Positions 19,355 through 27,905 of a stretch of DNA of 64,000 nt are shown piece after piece. Source of the stretch: Peptoniphilus rachelemmaiella (lineage in GTDB: Bacteria > Bacillota > Clostridia > Tissierellales > Peptoniphilaceae); NCBI RefSeq assembly GCF_943169845.1, contig NZ_CALPBW010000003.1, positions 1-64,000 on the forward strand, read 5' to 3'. Position 1 is the first letter of the stretch. Every line of letters begins with the position of its first letter. Both the position numbers and the translations under genes were made by a program. A model generated the notes under the pieces. The model made no database searches and was not told the origin of the DNA. It worked only from the letters and a program-made list of their open reading frames with translations.

Positions 19355-20059
19355 TTATCCCATCCAAACAAAAATAATGACGGCGATGGCCGTGCCTAAA
19401 ACGGCGCCTGCCACGGTTTCCATGGGCTTATGTATCTCCCCTTCGATGCGGCTTTCCGCCACGAGAAAGGCCAGGCCGAAAGCCAGAGCCGCGATAAATC
19501 CGTTCATGGAAATAAAGGTAATGGATGCCGCCATGCAAAAGGCCAATGCGGAGTGGCCGCTGACGGCGCCGCCTTGAAAATAGCTGCCTCCGTTCTCCCG
19601 CTTGTAAAGCTTCGCGCCCACGGTCAAAATCAAGACGATAATCATGGCCACGAAGGTCAGGTGGGGGCCGGAGTTTTTAATCCGCACCAAAACCACATCG
19701 GTAAAGGAAATGATCCGGTCGAAAAAGAGCAGATAGCCTGTCACCGCCGCGTTGATTCCCGCGAGCAACACGGCGCCGGCGCTAATGTCTTTAACCAGCT
19801 TCGCCATGGGGTGGTATTCCTGGGTCACCATGTCCACGGTGCGCTCGATGGCCGTGTTAAAAAGCTCCGAGACGATAACGAAGGTAACGGCAAAGAGCAG
19901 GGCAATAAATTCGATGCGGGAGAGATTAAACAACAGGCTGAAGGCGATAACCCCCAGCGCCGCCGCGTAATGAAATTTCATGTTTCGCTCCGAATGGATG
20001 GAGCTGATAATGCCCTGTACGGCAAAGTTAAATGATTTAATAAAATTACCGCGCTTCAT
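19355..20059 (-). CDS. dgkA: DgkA-type lipid kinase fused to a PAP2 phosphatase domain
   Basis: 234 residues from the ATG at 20059 (AGGGG 6 nt upstream; the longer frame starts inside ybeY). The N-terminal half (about 1-120) is a three-helix diacylglycerol/undecaprenol kinase: RNMKFHYAAA and SELFNTAIERTVDM are the family motifs. The C-terminal half (about 125-234) has PAP2 phosphatase motifs SGHSALAF and SRIEGEIHKPMET (SR-x5-H). The first PAP2 motif (K-x6-RP) is degenerate near KLYKREN. The two halves could phosphorylate undecaprenol and dephosphorylate a lipid phosphate in one polypeptide, though activity of the second half is uncertain. It overlaps ybeY by 14 nt. Confidence 0.9.
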   Translation of the reverse strand: MKRGNFIKSFNFAVQGIISSIHSERNMKFHYAAALGVIAFSLLFNLSRIEFIALLFAVTFVIVSELFNTAIERTVDMVTQEYHPMAKLVKDISAGAVLLAGINAAVTGYLLFFDRIISFTDVVLVRIKNSGPHLTFVAMIIVLILTVGAKLYKRENGGSYFQGGAVSGHSALAFCMAASITFISMNGFIAALAFGLAFLVAESRIEGEIHKPMETVAGAVLGTAIAVIIFVWMG

Positions 20060-20510
20060 TTTCTTCCCCTTCAAATGCCGCGAGGAGCGCCTCTTCCTTG
20101 GCGCGCATGGCCGCCTTTTCCCCGGCTTCCTCGTGATCGTAGCCAACTAAGTGGAGCAAACTGTGTACCGTAAGGTAGGTGAGCTCCCGGCGGTAGCTGT
20201 GGCCGAATTCCTCGGCCTGTTCCTTCACCTTGGTGGTGTTGATGATGACATCGCCCAGGTTTCTGTAGTCGCCGTAGACCTCGTCCATGGGAAAGCTCAA
20301 CACATCCGTCACTTTGTCCACGCCGCGAAAATCCCGATTCAAGATGCGGATCTCCTCGTCTTCTACAAAGCTCACGGAGACTTCCACCTGATCCTCCTCG
20401 GTGATTCTCGGAACGACGAATGAAATAAGGGACTCAATTAAATTCCTGTCTTCCTCCGATAAGGCGATGGTCTCTTGTCGATCGTCCATGTAGAGGCTAA
20501 GTTCGGTCAT
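20046..20510 (-). CDS. ybeY: Endoribonuclease YbeY, rRNA maturation
   Basis: 154 residues. It is a zinc-dependent endoribonuclease for 16S rRNA 3'-end processing and ribosome quality control. The metal signature HSLLHLVGYDHEEAGE (HxxxHxxGxDH) is intact near residue 118. GGGG lies 7 nt before the ATG. It lies 4 bp after phoH and overlaps dgkA, as in Bacillus. Confidence 0.95.
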   Translation of the reverse strand: MTELSLYMDDRQETIALSEEDRNLIESLISFVVPRITEEDQVEVSVSFVEDEEIRILNRDFRGVDKVTDVLSFPMDEVYGDYRNLGDVIINTTKVKEQAEEFGHSYRRELTYLTVHSLLHLVGYDHEEAGEKAAMRAKEEALLAAFEGEENEAR

Positions 20511-20514
20511 GGCT

Positions 20515-21534
20515 CTACCCCTTTTTCTCCTCGTTCTTATTGCTGTCTTTGCTTTCCGATTCCTCGGCCTTCTTTTCCTTCTCCCGATCGAAGCGATCGT
20601 AGGCGTCGATGATCCGTTGCACCAAGGGATGGCGCACGATGTCGTTTCGACCCAGGCGAATGATGTCGATGCCCTTGACGCCGTCCAAAATGTTCAGCAC
20701 GGTCTTCAGCCCCGATTGCTTGCCTCTGGGCAAGTCGATCTGGGTCACATCCCCGGTAATAATGGCCTTGGAGCCGTAGCCTAATCGAGTCAAGAACATT
20801 TTCATCTGCTCGTTGGTGGAGTTTTGCGCCTCGTCTAAAATCACATAGGCATTGTCCAAGGTGCGGCCGCGCATATAGGCCAAGGGCGCCACTTCGATAA
20901 GGCCTTTTTCAAGGTACTTTTGAAAAGCGTCTTGACCCAGGATTTCGAAAAGAGCGTCGTAGAGAGGGCGAAGGTAGGGATCCACCTTCATTTGCAAATC
21001 CCCGGGCAAAAAGCCCAAGCTTTCCCCGGCTTCCACGGCGGGGCGTGTGAGGATGATGCGGTTCACTTCTTTTTCCTTAAAGGCCTTCACCGCATTGGCC
21101 ATGGCGATGTAGGTCTTTCCCGTGCCGGCGGGGCCGATGCCGAAGACCACGTCGTGGCTTCTGATGGCATCTAAGTAGCGCTTCTGCCCCAGGGTTTTCG
21201 GGCGAATGGGCCGCCCCATTTCCGTGTAGACGATGACATCGTCCAGGAGGGAGGTAAAGCTGTCTTCGATGCCCGCCTGTACCAAATCGATGCTGTAGCG
21301 AACATCTTTTTTGTCCACGCGCTTTTGCTTGTGGATGGCTTCGATTAAATTTTCAAGGACGATGCCCGCCTGTTTTACCGGGCCCTCTTCCCCTTTTACC
21401 GTAAGGCCGTCGTCTTCCTGGCGAATGGTCACGGAAAAAGCATCCTCGATCATTTTCGTGTGTTCGTCTAAGTGACCGAATAATTCCTTTAATACCTTGG
21501 GTTCACTGATGCCGATAGCTAATTGATCTTGCAA
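20515..21534 (-). CDS. phoH: PhoH-family ATPase
   Basis: 339 residues beginning with a TTG at 21534 (AAAGGAG 6 nt upstream). The N-terminal KH-like nucleic-acid binding segment is followed by the PhoH P-loop ATPase domain: FGIGPAGTGKTYIAMA (Walker A) and YVILDEAQNSTNEQMKMFL (Walker B region). It is often found with ybeY and thought to act in RNA metabolism. The C-terminal 30 residues are a charged Lys/Glu tail. Confidence 0.93.
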   Translation of the reverse strand: MQDQLAIGISEPKVLKELFGHLDEHTKMIEDAFSVTIRQEDDGLTVKGEEGPVKQAGIVLENLIEAIHKQKRVDKKDVRYSIDLVQAGIEDSFTSLLDDVIVYTEMGRPIRPKTLGQKRYLDAIRSHDVVFGIGPAGTGKTYIAMANAVKAFKEKEVNRIILTRPAVEAGESLGFLPGDLQMKVDPYLRPLYDALFEILGQDAFQKYLEKGLIEVAPLAYMRGRTLDNAYVILDEAQNSTNEQMKMFLTRLGYGSKAIITGDVTQIDLPRGKQSGLKTVLNILDGVKGIDIIRLGRNDIVRHPLVQRIIDAYDRFDREKEKKAEESESKDSNKNEEKKG

Positions 21535-21545
21535 AAACGTCTCCT

Positions 21546-22058
21546 TTACTTACGCTTACACTTTGGTTTGTTAAATACTTCACTGTAGATAAACGGGCGG
21601 TAGGCTTCGTCGAATTTTTCGATGGCACCAAAGGGCGAGGGCTTTTCGGCCTTCGGTTCCGGCTCTTTAACAGGTGCCGCTTCCATGGTGTGATCTGCGG
21701 CGAGGGCCGTTTCCGTGGCCTGTTTTAAGGCCTCATCCTTCATTTGCCGCTTCTTTTTCAGGTCCTCGTTTACTTTTAGGGCTTCTTTTTTCGCCGGCTT
21801 TTTCTCGGGCTTTTGAAAACTTTTTATGGCCCGCTGCACCTCGATGGGCAGATCCTTGTAATCCGCCTCTCGATGACGGCCTCTTTTCGTTTTTTCCTTG
21901 CGTCCCTGAAACTCATTTATGGCCTGCTTCATCTCCGTAGAAAGCCCCTTGTCTTTGGTTTTCCCCTTCGTTTTCGACTCGGATTTGCGGCTTTCTTCCA
22001 CATAGGTCTTAATCAGACCGAAGAGGGCGATGAGGATAAGGGGAAGGAAGCTGCTCAT
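21546..22058 (-). CDS. Short membrane-anchored, highly charged protein
   Basis: 170 residues, no family recognised. One hydrophobic N-terminal segment ([13 protein letters not shown]) is followed by about 145 residues dominated by Lys, Glu, Asp and Ala. Two similar stretches occur ([11 protein letters not shown] and [11 protein letters not shown], each after a Met/Val-Gln/Lys lead). These suggest a duplicated short helix in an otherwise disordered cytoplasmic tail. The start codon overlaps the floA stop by 4 nt, and phoH follows 11 bp later. Co-translation with floA suggests a partner or scaffold of flotillin microdomains; this is inference. Confidence 0.7.
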   Translation of the reverse strand: MSSFLPLILIALFGLIKTYVEESRKSESKTKGKTKDKGLSTEMKQAINEFQGRKEKTKRGRHREADYKDLPIEVQRAIKSFQKPEKKPAKKEALKVNEDLKKKRQMKDEALKQATETALAADHTMEAAPVKEPEPKAEKPSPFGAIEKFDEAYRPFIYSEVFNKPKCKRK

Positions 22059-23047
22059 TCACGGGCCTCGGCGGATTGTTTTTGATCCCCGCCGGCGATG
22101 GCTTCCCGCATGGCCGTGTCGCTCTTTAAGTTTTCAAGCTCGTAGTAGCCGCCGACGGAAAGATTGCCGGATTTTAATGCTTCCGCCAAGGCCTTGGGCA
22201 CTTCCGATTGGGCTTCGACGACGCGGGCGCGCATGGCTTCCACTTCCGCACGCATTTCCTGTTCCCTGGCAATGGCCATGGAACGGCGTTCCGATGCTTT
22301 CGCTTCGGCGATGCGCTTGTCCGCCTCCGCTTGGTCCGTTTGCAGGCGGGCGCCGATGTTTCGCGCCACGTCCACATCGGCGATGTCGATGGATAAAATC
22401 TCGTAGGCCGTGCCCGAGTCCAATCCCTTTTCAAGAACGACGCGGGAAATATTGTCGGGATTTTCCAACACTTCTTTGTAGGTTCTCGAAGAGCCTACGG
22501 TGGTGACGATGCCTTCGCCGACGCGGGCGATAATGGTTTCTTCACCGGCCCCGCCGACGAGACGATCGATATTGGCCCTGACAGTAACCTTGGCGATGAC
22601 CAAGACTTCGATGCCGTCTTGGGCCACGGCGGAGATCTTCGGCGTCTCGATGACTTTCGGATTGACGCTCACTTGCACCGCTTCCAAAACATCTCTGCCC
22701 GCCAAGTCGATGGCTGCGGCTTCTTCAAAATTCAATTGAATGTCTGCTCGTTGGGCGGCGATGAGAGCGTCGACCACGGCATCCACATTGCCCCCGGCCA
22801 GGTAATGGCCTTCTACGGATGAAATGTTTAAGCCCATGCCGGCTTTCGTGGCTTTAATCATGGGGTTTACGATTCGACGGGGCTTCACGCGGCGCAGACG
22901 CATGCCGATGAGATCGCTCATCCGCACTTTCACGCCGGAGAAAAAGGCCGTCACCCACAGACCGATGGGCACCATGGTAAGTATGACGGATAAAAAGACG
23001 ATGACGACAAAGGCGACGATGCCGCCGAAAATAATGCCGATTCCCAT
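22055..23047 (-). CDS. floA: Flotillin-like protein FloA
   Basis: 330 residues, as in Bacillus YqfA/FloA. It organises functional membrane microdomains. An N-terminal membrane hairpin (about 5-35) is followed by the SPFH/PHB-like domain and a C-terminal helix rich in Ala/Glu (about 235-320: [22 protein letters not shown]) that drives oligomerisation. AGGAGG lies 5 nt before the ATG. It follows nfeD by 76 bp, the usual NfeD-flotillin pairing. Confidence 0.94.
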   Translation of the reverse strand: MGIGIIFGGIVAFVVIVFLSVILTMVPIGLWVTAFFSGVKVRMSDLIGMRLRRVKPRRIVNPMIKATKAGMGLNISSVEGHYLAGGNVDAVVDALIAAQRADIQLNFEEAAAIDLAGRDVLEAVQVSVNPKVIETPKISAVAQDGIEVLVIAKVTVRANIDRLVGGAGEETIIARVGEGIVTTVGSSRTYKEVLENPDNISRVVLEKGLDSGTAYEILSIDIADVDVARNIGARLQTDQAEADKRIAEAKASERRSMAIAREQEMRAEVEAMRARVVEAQSEVPKALAEALKSGNLSVGGYYELENLKSDTAMREAIAGGDQKQSAEARE

Positions 23048-23123
23048 AAAATCCTCCTGTTATAAATTCATTCGTTCATTTCAATTTAAAATAAGTTCAT
23101 TCCCTTTTATCGAAGGGGCGAAA

Positions 23124-23801
23124 TTATTCCACCTCTTTCACGGAAATACTGCGTCCGCGAACGGAGACGATCTCGATTTTTCGGTGGCCTTCGATTAAAG
23201 GACCGGTGGAGCGCACGGTGACTTTCTCGCCGTTAAACACGCCGATCCCTTCCGGGCGAAGTTGGGTCCCGGAAATACCCACGTCTCCCACCTTCCACGG
23301 CATGAGCTTTTCTTTGTGAGGCGCATTTTGCCCCACGAGGCGCTTCACCATAGGCAAACTCTCGCCTTTTTCCCATAGCCCTCGGGCCATTAAAAGCACC
23401 ACGACGGCGGAAAGAAAAAAGGTGAGCATGGCCTGCAGGCCGTTATCCATGGCCAAGGCGAGTGACGTGAAAAATAAAAGGATGCCGCTGATGCCGGCGA
23501 TGCCGAAGCCCGGCACAATGGCCTCCACGAGAACGAGGACGCCGCTTGCCAAAAACAAAAGCAGGGTAATAATCGATGCCGAGCCGCCGAAGATGCCTGT
23601 GAGGAAAAAGACCAATATGGCAGCCGCCCCGAAGATCCAACTTTTTGAAAAGGTCTTGGAAAAAAGGGCGTAGGTAAAGCTCGCCAAGCCGATCAAAACC
23701 AAGGCCGACCTAAGCCAGGGCAAAAGGTCGGCGCCGGGGCCCGCCGCGTAAACCGGCGTAGTCGCAAAAAGAGACAAAAGCACCGCTAAACTATGTTTCA
23801 T
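23124..23801 (-). CDS. NfeD-family membrane protein
   Basis: 225 residues from the ATG at 23801, 7 nt after GGAGG; an upstream in-frame GTG is too close to that site. The signal-like N-terminus MKHSLAVLLSLFATTPVYA is followed by four or five hydrophobic segments (about 28-140) and a C-terminal OB-fold (about 155-225: GDVGISGTQLRPEGIGVFNGEKVTVRS). It corresponds to the short NfeD form without the ClpP-like protease domain. NfeD proteins work with flotillins; floA is the next gene. Confidence 0.9.
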   Translation of the reverse strand: MKHSLAVLLSLFATTPVYAAGPGADLLPWLRSALVLIGLASFTYALFSKTFSKSWIFGAAAILVFFLTGIFGGSASIITLLLFLASGVLVLVEAIVPGFGIAGISGILLFFTSLALAMDNGLQAMLTFFLSAVVVLLMARGLWEKGESLPMVKRLVGQNAPHKEKLMPWKVGDVGISGTQLRPEGIGVFNGEKVTVRSTGPLIEGHRKIEIVSVRGRSISVKEVE

Positions 23802-23850
23802 GCCCACACCTCCCCATTTATTTATACCCGAGGAAATTGTGCGTAATCGA

Positions 23851-23881
23851 AAGTAACCCGGAGAAGCTCTCCGGGTTACTT
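23851..23881. terminator. Terminator between yqeY and nfeD
   Basis: Perfect 14-bp stem (23851-23864 with 23868-23881) starting at the yqeY stop codon. Weak T-rich tails lie on both sides. It ends the rpsU-yqeY unit and separates it from nfeD-floA. Confidence 0.75.
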
Positions 23882-24324
23882 TATTTTAAAATGCGATTGA
23901 CGATTGCGTTAACCGCCTTGCCGTCGGCGCGTCCTTGCACTTTCGGCATAATGTTTTTCATGAGAAGACCCATTTGTTTTTTCTCCGTGATGTTGTTTTC
24001 TTCCATCACTTGGCGAATCAACTTTTCAAGCTCTTCTTCGGATAATTGTTCGGGCATATATTTCATGAGAACGTCGATTTCCGCTTTCGTGGCTTCGACC
24101 AAATCGTCGCGACCGGCTTTTTCGAATTCTTCGATGCTTCCCCGGCGTTCCTTGATTTCCTTGGCCAGCACTTTCAGTACGCCATCGTCGTCCAGTTCGA
24201 CTCGATCGTCAACTTCTTTTTGTTTGACGGCGGCACGCACCATGGTGATCGTATCTTTCGCTCTCTTATCCTTCGTCTTCATCGCAGTTTTTAAATCCTG
24301 CATTAAGGTTTCTTTTAAAGACAA
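23881..24324 (-). CDS. yqeY: GatB/YqeY-domain protein
   Basis: 147 residues starting at a TTG (24324) with AAGGTG 5 nt upstream; an ATG lies 7 codons further in. It is a small all-helical protein sharing the tail domain of GatB, the tRNA-amidotransferase subunit, and is thought to bind tRNA. The signature LKTAMKTKDKRAKDTITMVRAAVKQ and the end KVQGRADGKAVNAIV are typical. It follows rpsU by 16 bp, the usual rpsU-yqeY pair. Confidence 0.92.
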   Translation of the reverse strand: MSLKETLMQDLKTAMKTKDKRAKDTITMVRAAVKQKEVDDRVELDDDGVLKVLAKEIKERRGSIEEFEKAGRDDLVEATKAEIDVLMKYMPEQLSEEELEKLIRQVMEENNITEKKQMGLLMKNIMPKVQGRADGKAVNAIVNRILK

Positions 24325-24340
24325 ATTAACACCTTCTCAA

Positions 24341-24520
24341 TTAGTATTTGCGTTTTTTTCTACGTGCTTCCTCAGATTTTTTCTTACGCTTTACACTGGG
24401 TTTTTCGTAGTGTTCGCGCTTGCGAACTTCTTTCAAAACACCACTGGAAGCACATTGTCTTTTAAATCTTTTTAAGGCAGATTCTAAAGACTCGTTTTCT
24501 CCAACGCGGATTTCCGACAT
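24341..24520 (-). CDS. rpsU: Ribosomal protein S21
   Basis: 59 residues, read directly from the minus strand (ATG at 24520, stop TAA at 24341-24343). The chain begins [20 protein letters not shown] and ends in a Lys/Arg-rich tail ([16 protein letters not shown]), a standard S21. It is a small-subunit protein near the anti-Shine-Dalgarno region of 16S rRNA. The strong site GGGGAGGGG lies about 6 nt upstream. Confidence 0.96.
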   Translation of the reverse strand: MSEIRVGENESLESALKRFKRQCASSGVLKEVRKREHYEKPSVKRKKKSEEARRKKRKY

Positions 24521-24579
24521 GATTTCCCCTCCCCTCTTTTTGAAAAGAGTGAATAGCTTTTTCAGCTAAATTCTAAACT

Positions 24580-24608
24580 ATTATACACGTTTCGGAAGGG
24601 GAATTCAA
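24580..24608 (-). promoter_or_regulatory. rpsU-yqeY promoter
   Basis: -35 TTGAAT (24603-24608), 17-bp spacer, perfect -10 TATAAT (24580-24585). The leader is about 55 nt long. It gives rpsU its own start apart from the dnaJ-mtaB-HIT unit upstream. Confidence 0.75.
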
Positions 24609-24632
24609 CAAATCCTAAGGTTTTTCAATGAT

Positions 24633-24971
24633 TTAACCCGGCGGCCATTGCAGGCTTCTTCCGCCTAAGACGTGGAAGTGCATATGTTTTACCGATTGGC
24701 CGCCGTCTTCGCCGATATTGTGTACGACGCGGTAGCCCCTCTCGAGGCCTTCTTCCTTAGCCAGATCGCGAATTTTTTTGAATACATATCCGATGAGTTC
24801 GCTGTCTTCATCGCTCATGGCATCGAGGGAATCGATGTGTTTTTTCGGAATCACCAAAAAGTGTACCGGCGCCTGAGGTTCGATGTCTTTAAAGACATAG
24901 ACCTTGTCGTCTTCGTACAAACATTGGGAAGGAATTTCTCCTTCGATGATCTTACAGAACAGACAATCCAT
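24633..24971 (-). CDS. HIT-family nucleotide hydrolase (HinT-like)
   Basis: 112 residues from the ATG at 24971 (AAAGGAG 7 nt upstream; the longer frame starts inside mtaB). The sequence has MDCLFCKIIEGEIPS at the N-terminus, the catalytic histidine triad HMHFHVLGG, and the WPPG C-terminus typical of Hint purine-nucleoside phosphoramidases. It overlaps mtaB by 20 nt, so it is probably translated with it. Confidence 0.93.
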   Translation of the reverse strand: MDCLFCKIIEGEIPSQCLYEDDKVYVFKDIEPQAPVHFLVIPKKHIDSLDAMSDEDSELIGYVFKKIRDLAKEEGLERGYRVVHNIGEDGGQSVKHMHFHVLGGRSLQWPPG

Positions 24972-26274
24972 TGGCTTGCTCCTTTCTGATTCGGCCGGTG
25001 ATTTCACCGCCTTTTTCTCCCTCAATTGTAACACATTCAAGGGTGTTTCTCAGATCTTCTTTTCCCTCCACGGCAACATACATATAATTGGGCGTGTAGC
25101 CGTAATTTTTTCCGTCTTTTTTCTCTTCAAAGAGCACGGGATAGGTTATGCCGATTCTCTCTTTTACGAAATCCGCGGCCAGTTTGTCCCCGAGGGCGAT
25201 CATGCGGGCGGCCCGCTCTTTTTTCACAGGCCCCGGAATCTGATCCTTTCTTCGGGCGGCAGGCGTGTTTTTCCTCATGCTGTAGGGAAAGACGTGGAGG
25301 CGCGAAAAGCCCATTTCCTCGACGAAATTCATGCTCTCACGAAAATCTTCCTCGCTTTCGCCGGGAAAGCCCACGATGACATCGGTGGTGAGCCCGGCGT
25401 CGGGGAAGACGTCCAGGATGCGCGCCACCGTGTCCCCATATTCCTCGGGGGTGTAGTTGCGATTCATCTCCCGCAGGGTTTTTTCAGCGCCGCTTTGCAG
25501 AGACAGGTGGAAGTGGGGCATAAAATGCTTCAGCTTGGCCACGCGGTTTAAAAAGTCGTCGGTCACGGTCATGGGCTCGATGGAAGAGAGGCGGATGCGC
25601 TCGATTCCCGCCACTTCGTCCATGGCCTCGATGAGATCCACGAGAGCCACGTCTTCGGAAAGATCTTTTCCGTAGCTGCCCACGTGAATCCCCGTCAAGA
25701 CGATTTCTTTAAAACCGCTTGCGGCGAGGCGCTTCGCCTCCTCTACGGCATCACGCATGTCTCTGGAGCGAATAAAGCCTCGGGCGTAGGGAATAATGCA
25801 GTAGGTGCAGTATTGATTGCAGCCGTCCTGCACTTTCATGTAGGCTCGCGTATGATCTTCGATTTCTTTAATCTCTAGCTGTTCGAAGTCCTCGCCCTGT
25901 TCGTGGGCTCTGACGTGAACGATTTGCTCCGCGCCCTGAAAGAGGGCATCGATGTAGCCGGGCAGGGCGGTGCGATCTTTTGTTCCTAAAATCAAGTCCA
26001 CGCCGTCGATTTTCGCCACTTCTTCGGCGGATACCTGGGCGTAGCAGCCAATAACCACCACTTTGCATTGGGGGTTTTCCCGCTTGTGGCGACGAATGAT
26101 CTGGCGGCTCTTTCGGTCGCTTTCGTTGGTCACCGTGCAGGTGTTAATGATCGCCAGGTCCACGTCCATGGACTCGTCGTGACCATAACCCTCCTTTTCG
26201 AGCATTTCTTCCACGGCTTCCGTTTCGTATTGATTGACTTTACAGCCTAAGGTATAGGTTTTAAATCGCCGCAT
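24952..26274 (-). CDS. mtaB: tRNA t6A37 methylthiotransferase MtaB
   Basis: 440 residues. It is a radical-SAM enzyme converting t6A37 to ms2t6A37 in tRNAs reading ANN codons. The N-terminal MTTase domain has TLGCKVNQYETEA and further Cys (INTCTVT and VVIGCYAQ) for one iron-sulfur cluster. The radical-SAM CxxxCxxC is in CNQYCTYCIIPYARG. A TRAM domain closes the protein. AAAGGGGG lies just before the ATG. It overlaps rsmE by 14 nt; the yqeT-yqeU-yqeV order of Bacillus is preserved. Confidence 0.95.
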   Translation of the reverse strand: MRRFKTYTLGCKVNQYETEAVEEMLEKEGYGHDESMDVDLAIINTCTVTNESDRKSRQIIRRHKRENPQCKVVVIGCYAQVSAEEVAKIDGVDLILGTKDRTALPGYIDALFQGAEQIVHVRAHEQGEDFEQLEIKEIEDHTRAYMKVQDGCNQYCTYCIIPYARGFIRSRDMRDAVEEAKRLAASGFKEIVLTGIHVGSYGKDLSEDVALVDLIEAMDEVAGIERIRLSSIEPMTVTDDFLNRVAKLKHFMPHFHLSLQSGAEKTLREMNRNYTPEEYGDTVARILDVFPDAGLTTDVIVGFPGESEEDFRESMNFVEEMGFSRLHVFPYSMRKNTPAARRKDQIPGPVKKERAARMIALGDKLAADFVKERIGITYPVLFEEKKDGKNYGYTPNYMYVAVEGKEDLRNTLECVTIEGEKGGEITGRIRKEQANGLSVL

Positions 26275-26995
26275 AAGACCCCCTTTCTATTTTTCGCTTC
26301 ATGACAAAAGATGCCACGATTCCCGCCGTCTCCGTGCGCAGGATGCGCTCGCCCATGGTAATAAATTGCGCCTTCGCTTCCTGCAAGAGGGCCACTTCCC
26401 TGTCAGAAAAGCCCCCTTCCGGCCCGATCACTACATAGATTTTCTCCGCCGAGCCGAGACGTGCATCTTCGATTTCCACCGCCGCCTCGCCTTCGTAACA
26501 GACGAGGAGCAAATCACGATCCGTGACGGAGTTTATTAGCCCGTCGACGGTGAGCAAGTCGCCGACAACGGGTACACGCCGCCGATTGGATTGCTTCGCC
26601 GCCTCTTCAGCGATTTTTTCGAAGCGGGCCTTTTTCCCGTCGTACTTCTTCGTAAGATTGGCCACGGAGCGATCCATTTGCAAGGGAATAAAGCCGTCGA
26701 TGCCGCATTCCGTGGCGTGTTTTAACACGGTTTCCGTCTTTTGATTTTTGCCCACGCCCTGAGCCAAAATCAGCTGCGTAGACACATCTTTTTCTTCTAC
26801 GGCTTCTTCCACCAGCACAAAGGCCTCATCGCCGATGATCTCAAGCCGCCCTCGAAAGAGGCTTTCGTTCCATGCGATTTGCAGGGCGTCGCCTTCCTTC
26901 GCCCGCAGGACGCGGAGCAGATGCTCCCTGTCTTCTTCACGCAAAATCGCCCGCTCGCCCACCACGGGCTGCTCGTCTACAAAGAAATGCCTCAT
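26261..26995 (-). CDS. rsmE: 16S rRNA U1498 N3-methyltransferase
   Basis: 244 residues from the ATG at 26995 (MRHFFVDEQ), 1 nt after the prmA stop. It is a SPOUT-class methyltransferase. The knotted SAM site shows VIGPEGGFSDREVALL and MGERILRTETAGIVA, both hallmark RsmE blocks; QMDRSVANLTKKYDGKKARF is the family's middle signature. It lies between prmA and mtaB as in Bacillus. Confidence 0.95.
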   Translation of the reverse strand: MRHFFVDEQPVVGERAILREEDREHLLRVLRAKEGDALQIAWNESLFRGRLEIIGDEAFVLVEEAVEEKDVSTQLILAQGVGKNQKTETVLKHATECGIDGFIPLQMDRSVANLTKKYDGKKARFEKIAEEAAKQSNRRRVPVVGDLLTVDGLINSVTDRDLLLVCYEGEAAVEIEDARLGSAEKIYVVIGPEGGFSDREVALLQEAKAQFITMGERILRTETAGIVASFVMKRKIERGSYAAI

Positions 26996-26996
26996 T

Positions 26997-27905
26997 TTAT
27001 CGCCTCGCCGCAAGGGCCGACCAATCGCCCTTGGTTTCGCTTTCGAGAATGGTAAAGCCTTCTTTCACCAAAGCCGCTTTCACATCCTCGAGTTTTTCTT
27101 TTAATATGCCCGATGCGATGTAAATGCCCTCGGGCTTCACGTGGTGATACACATCCTTCGCCATGCCGATGATAACCTCGGCGAAAATGTTGCTCACCAC
27201 CACGTCCGCCTCTTCATTCACCACCTGAAAGAGGTCGCCGAAGCGCACGTCGATTTTATCTTCCAGCTGATTTTTCGCCGCGTTTTCCTTCGTGGCTTCG
27301 ATGCACTGGGGATCCAAGTCTCCGGCGATGACCTTCTTTGCGCCGGAAATGGCCGCCACAAGGGACAAAATGCCGCTGCCGCAGCCGATGTCGATGACCG
27401 AATCCCCGTCCTTTACATAGCGCCTCAAATAGCGGGCGCAGAGAAAGCTGGTGGCGTGATTGCCGCTGCCGAAGGCCATGCCCGGATCCAGCCACAGAAT
27501 TTTTTCGCCGTCACGGGCATGGTAATCTTCCCAGCTCGGCACGATGGCAAGGCCCTTGTCGACGGCGATGGGATGAAAATACCGCTTCCAGTCGTTGGCC
27601 CAGTCCTGATCCGCCACATCTCCTGTTTCCACTGTAAAGCCCTTCGCCTTCGCCGCCGATGCGACTTCATCCATCACCGATTGTTCGCCGGCTTCAAAAT
27701 AGGCCTTGAGTTCGAAGCTGTCCGCGGGAGCCTGAAGCAGTTCCTCGTCGATGCAGTCCCAAATAAAGGCGCCGTCCTTTAAATTGTCGATGGCGTCGGC
27801 GGAGATCACTTCGTAGCTGTCCACGCCCATGGACTGAAGGAGCATCTCCCCTTCTTCTTGTTGCGACCGTTCGCCGCTTAGTTTCAGCATGTGGTACTGT
27901 GTCAT
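26997..27905 (-). CDS. prmA: Ribosomal protein L11 methyltransferase
   Basis: 302 residues. It trimethylates L11 using SAM. The family entry block DPGMAFGSGNHATSFLCARYL precedes the SAM-binding VIDIGCGSGILSLVAA, with the downstream VVSNIFAEVIIGMA (NPPY-like N). Its start overlaps the dnaJ stop by 4 nt, so dnaJ-prmA-rsmE-mtaB-HIT is one translationally linked chain. Confidence 0.95.
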   Translation of the reverse strand: MTQYHMLKLSGERSQQEEGEMLLQSMGVDSYEVISADAIDNLKDGAFIWDCIDEELLQAPADSFELKAYFEAGEQSVMDEVASAAKAKGFTVETGDVADQDWANDWKRYFHPIAVDKGLAIVPSWEDYHARDGEKILWLDPGMAFGSGNHATSFLCARYLRRYVKDGDSVIDIGCGSGILSLVAAISGAKKVIAGDLDPQCIEATKENAAKNQLEDKIDVRFGDLFQVVNEEADVVVSNIFAEVIIGMAKDVYHHVKPEGIYIASGILKEKLEDVKAALVKEGFTILESETKGDWSALAARR

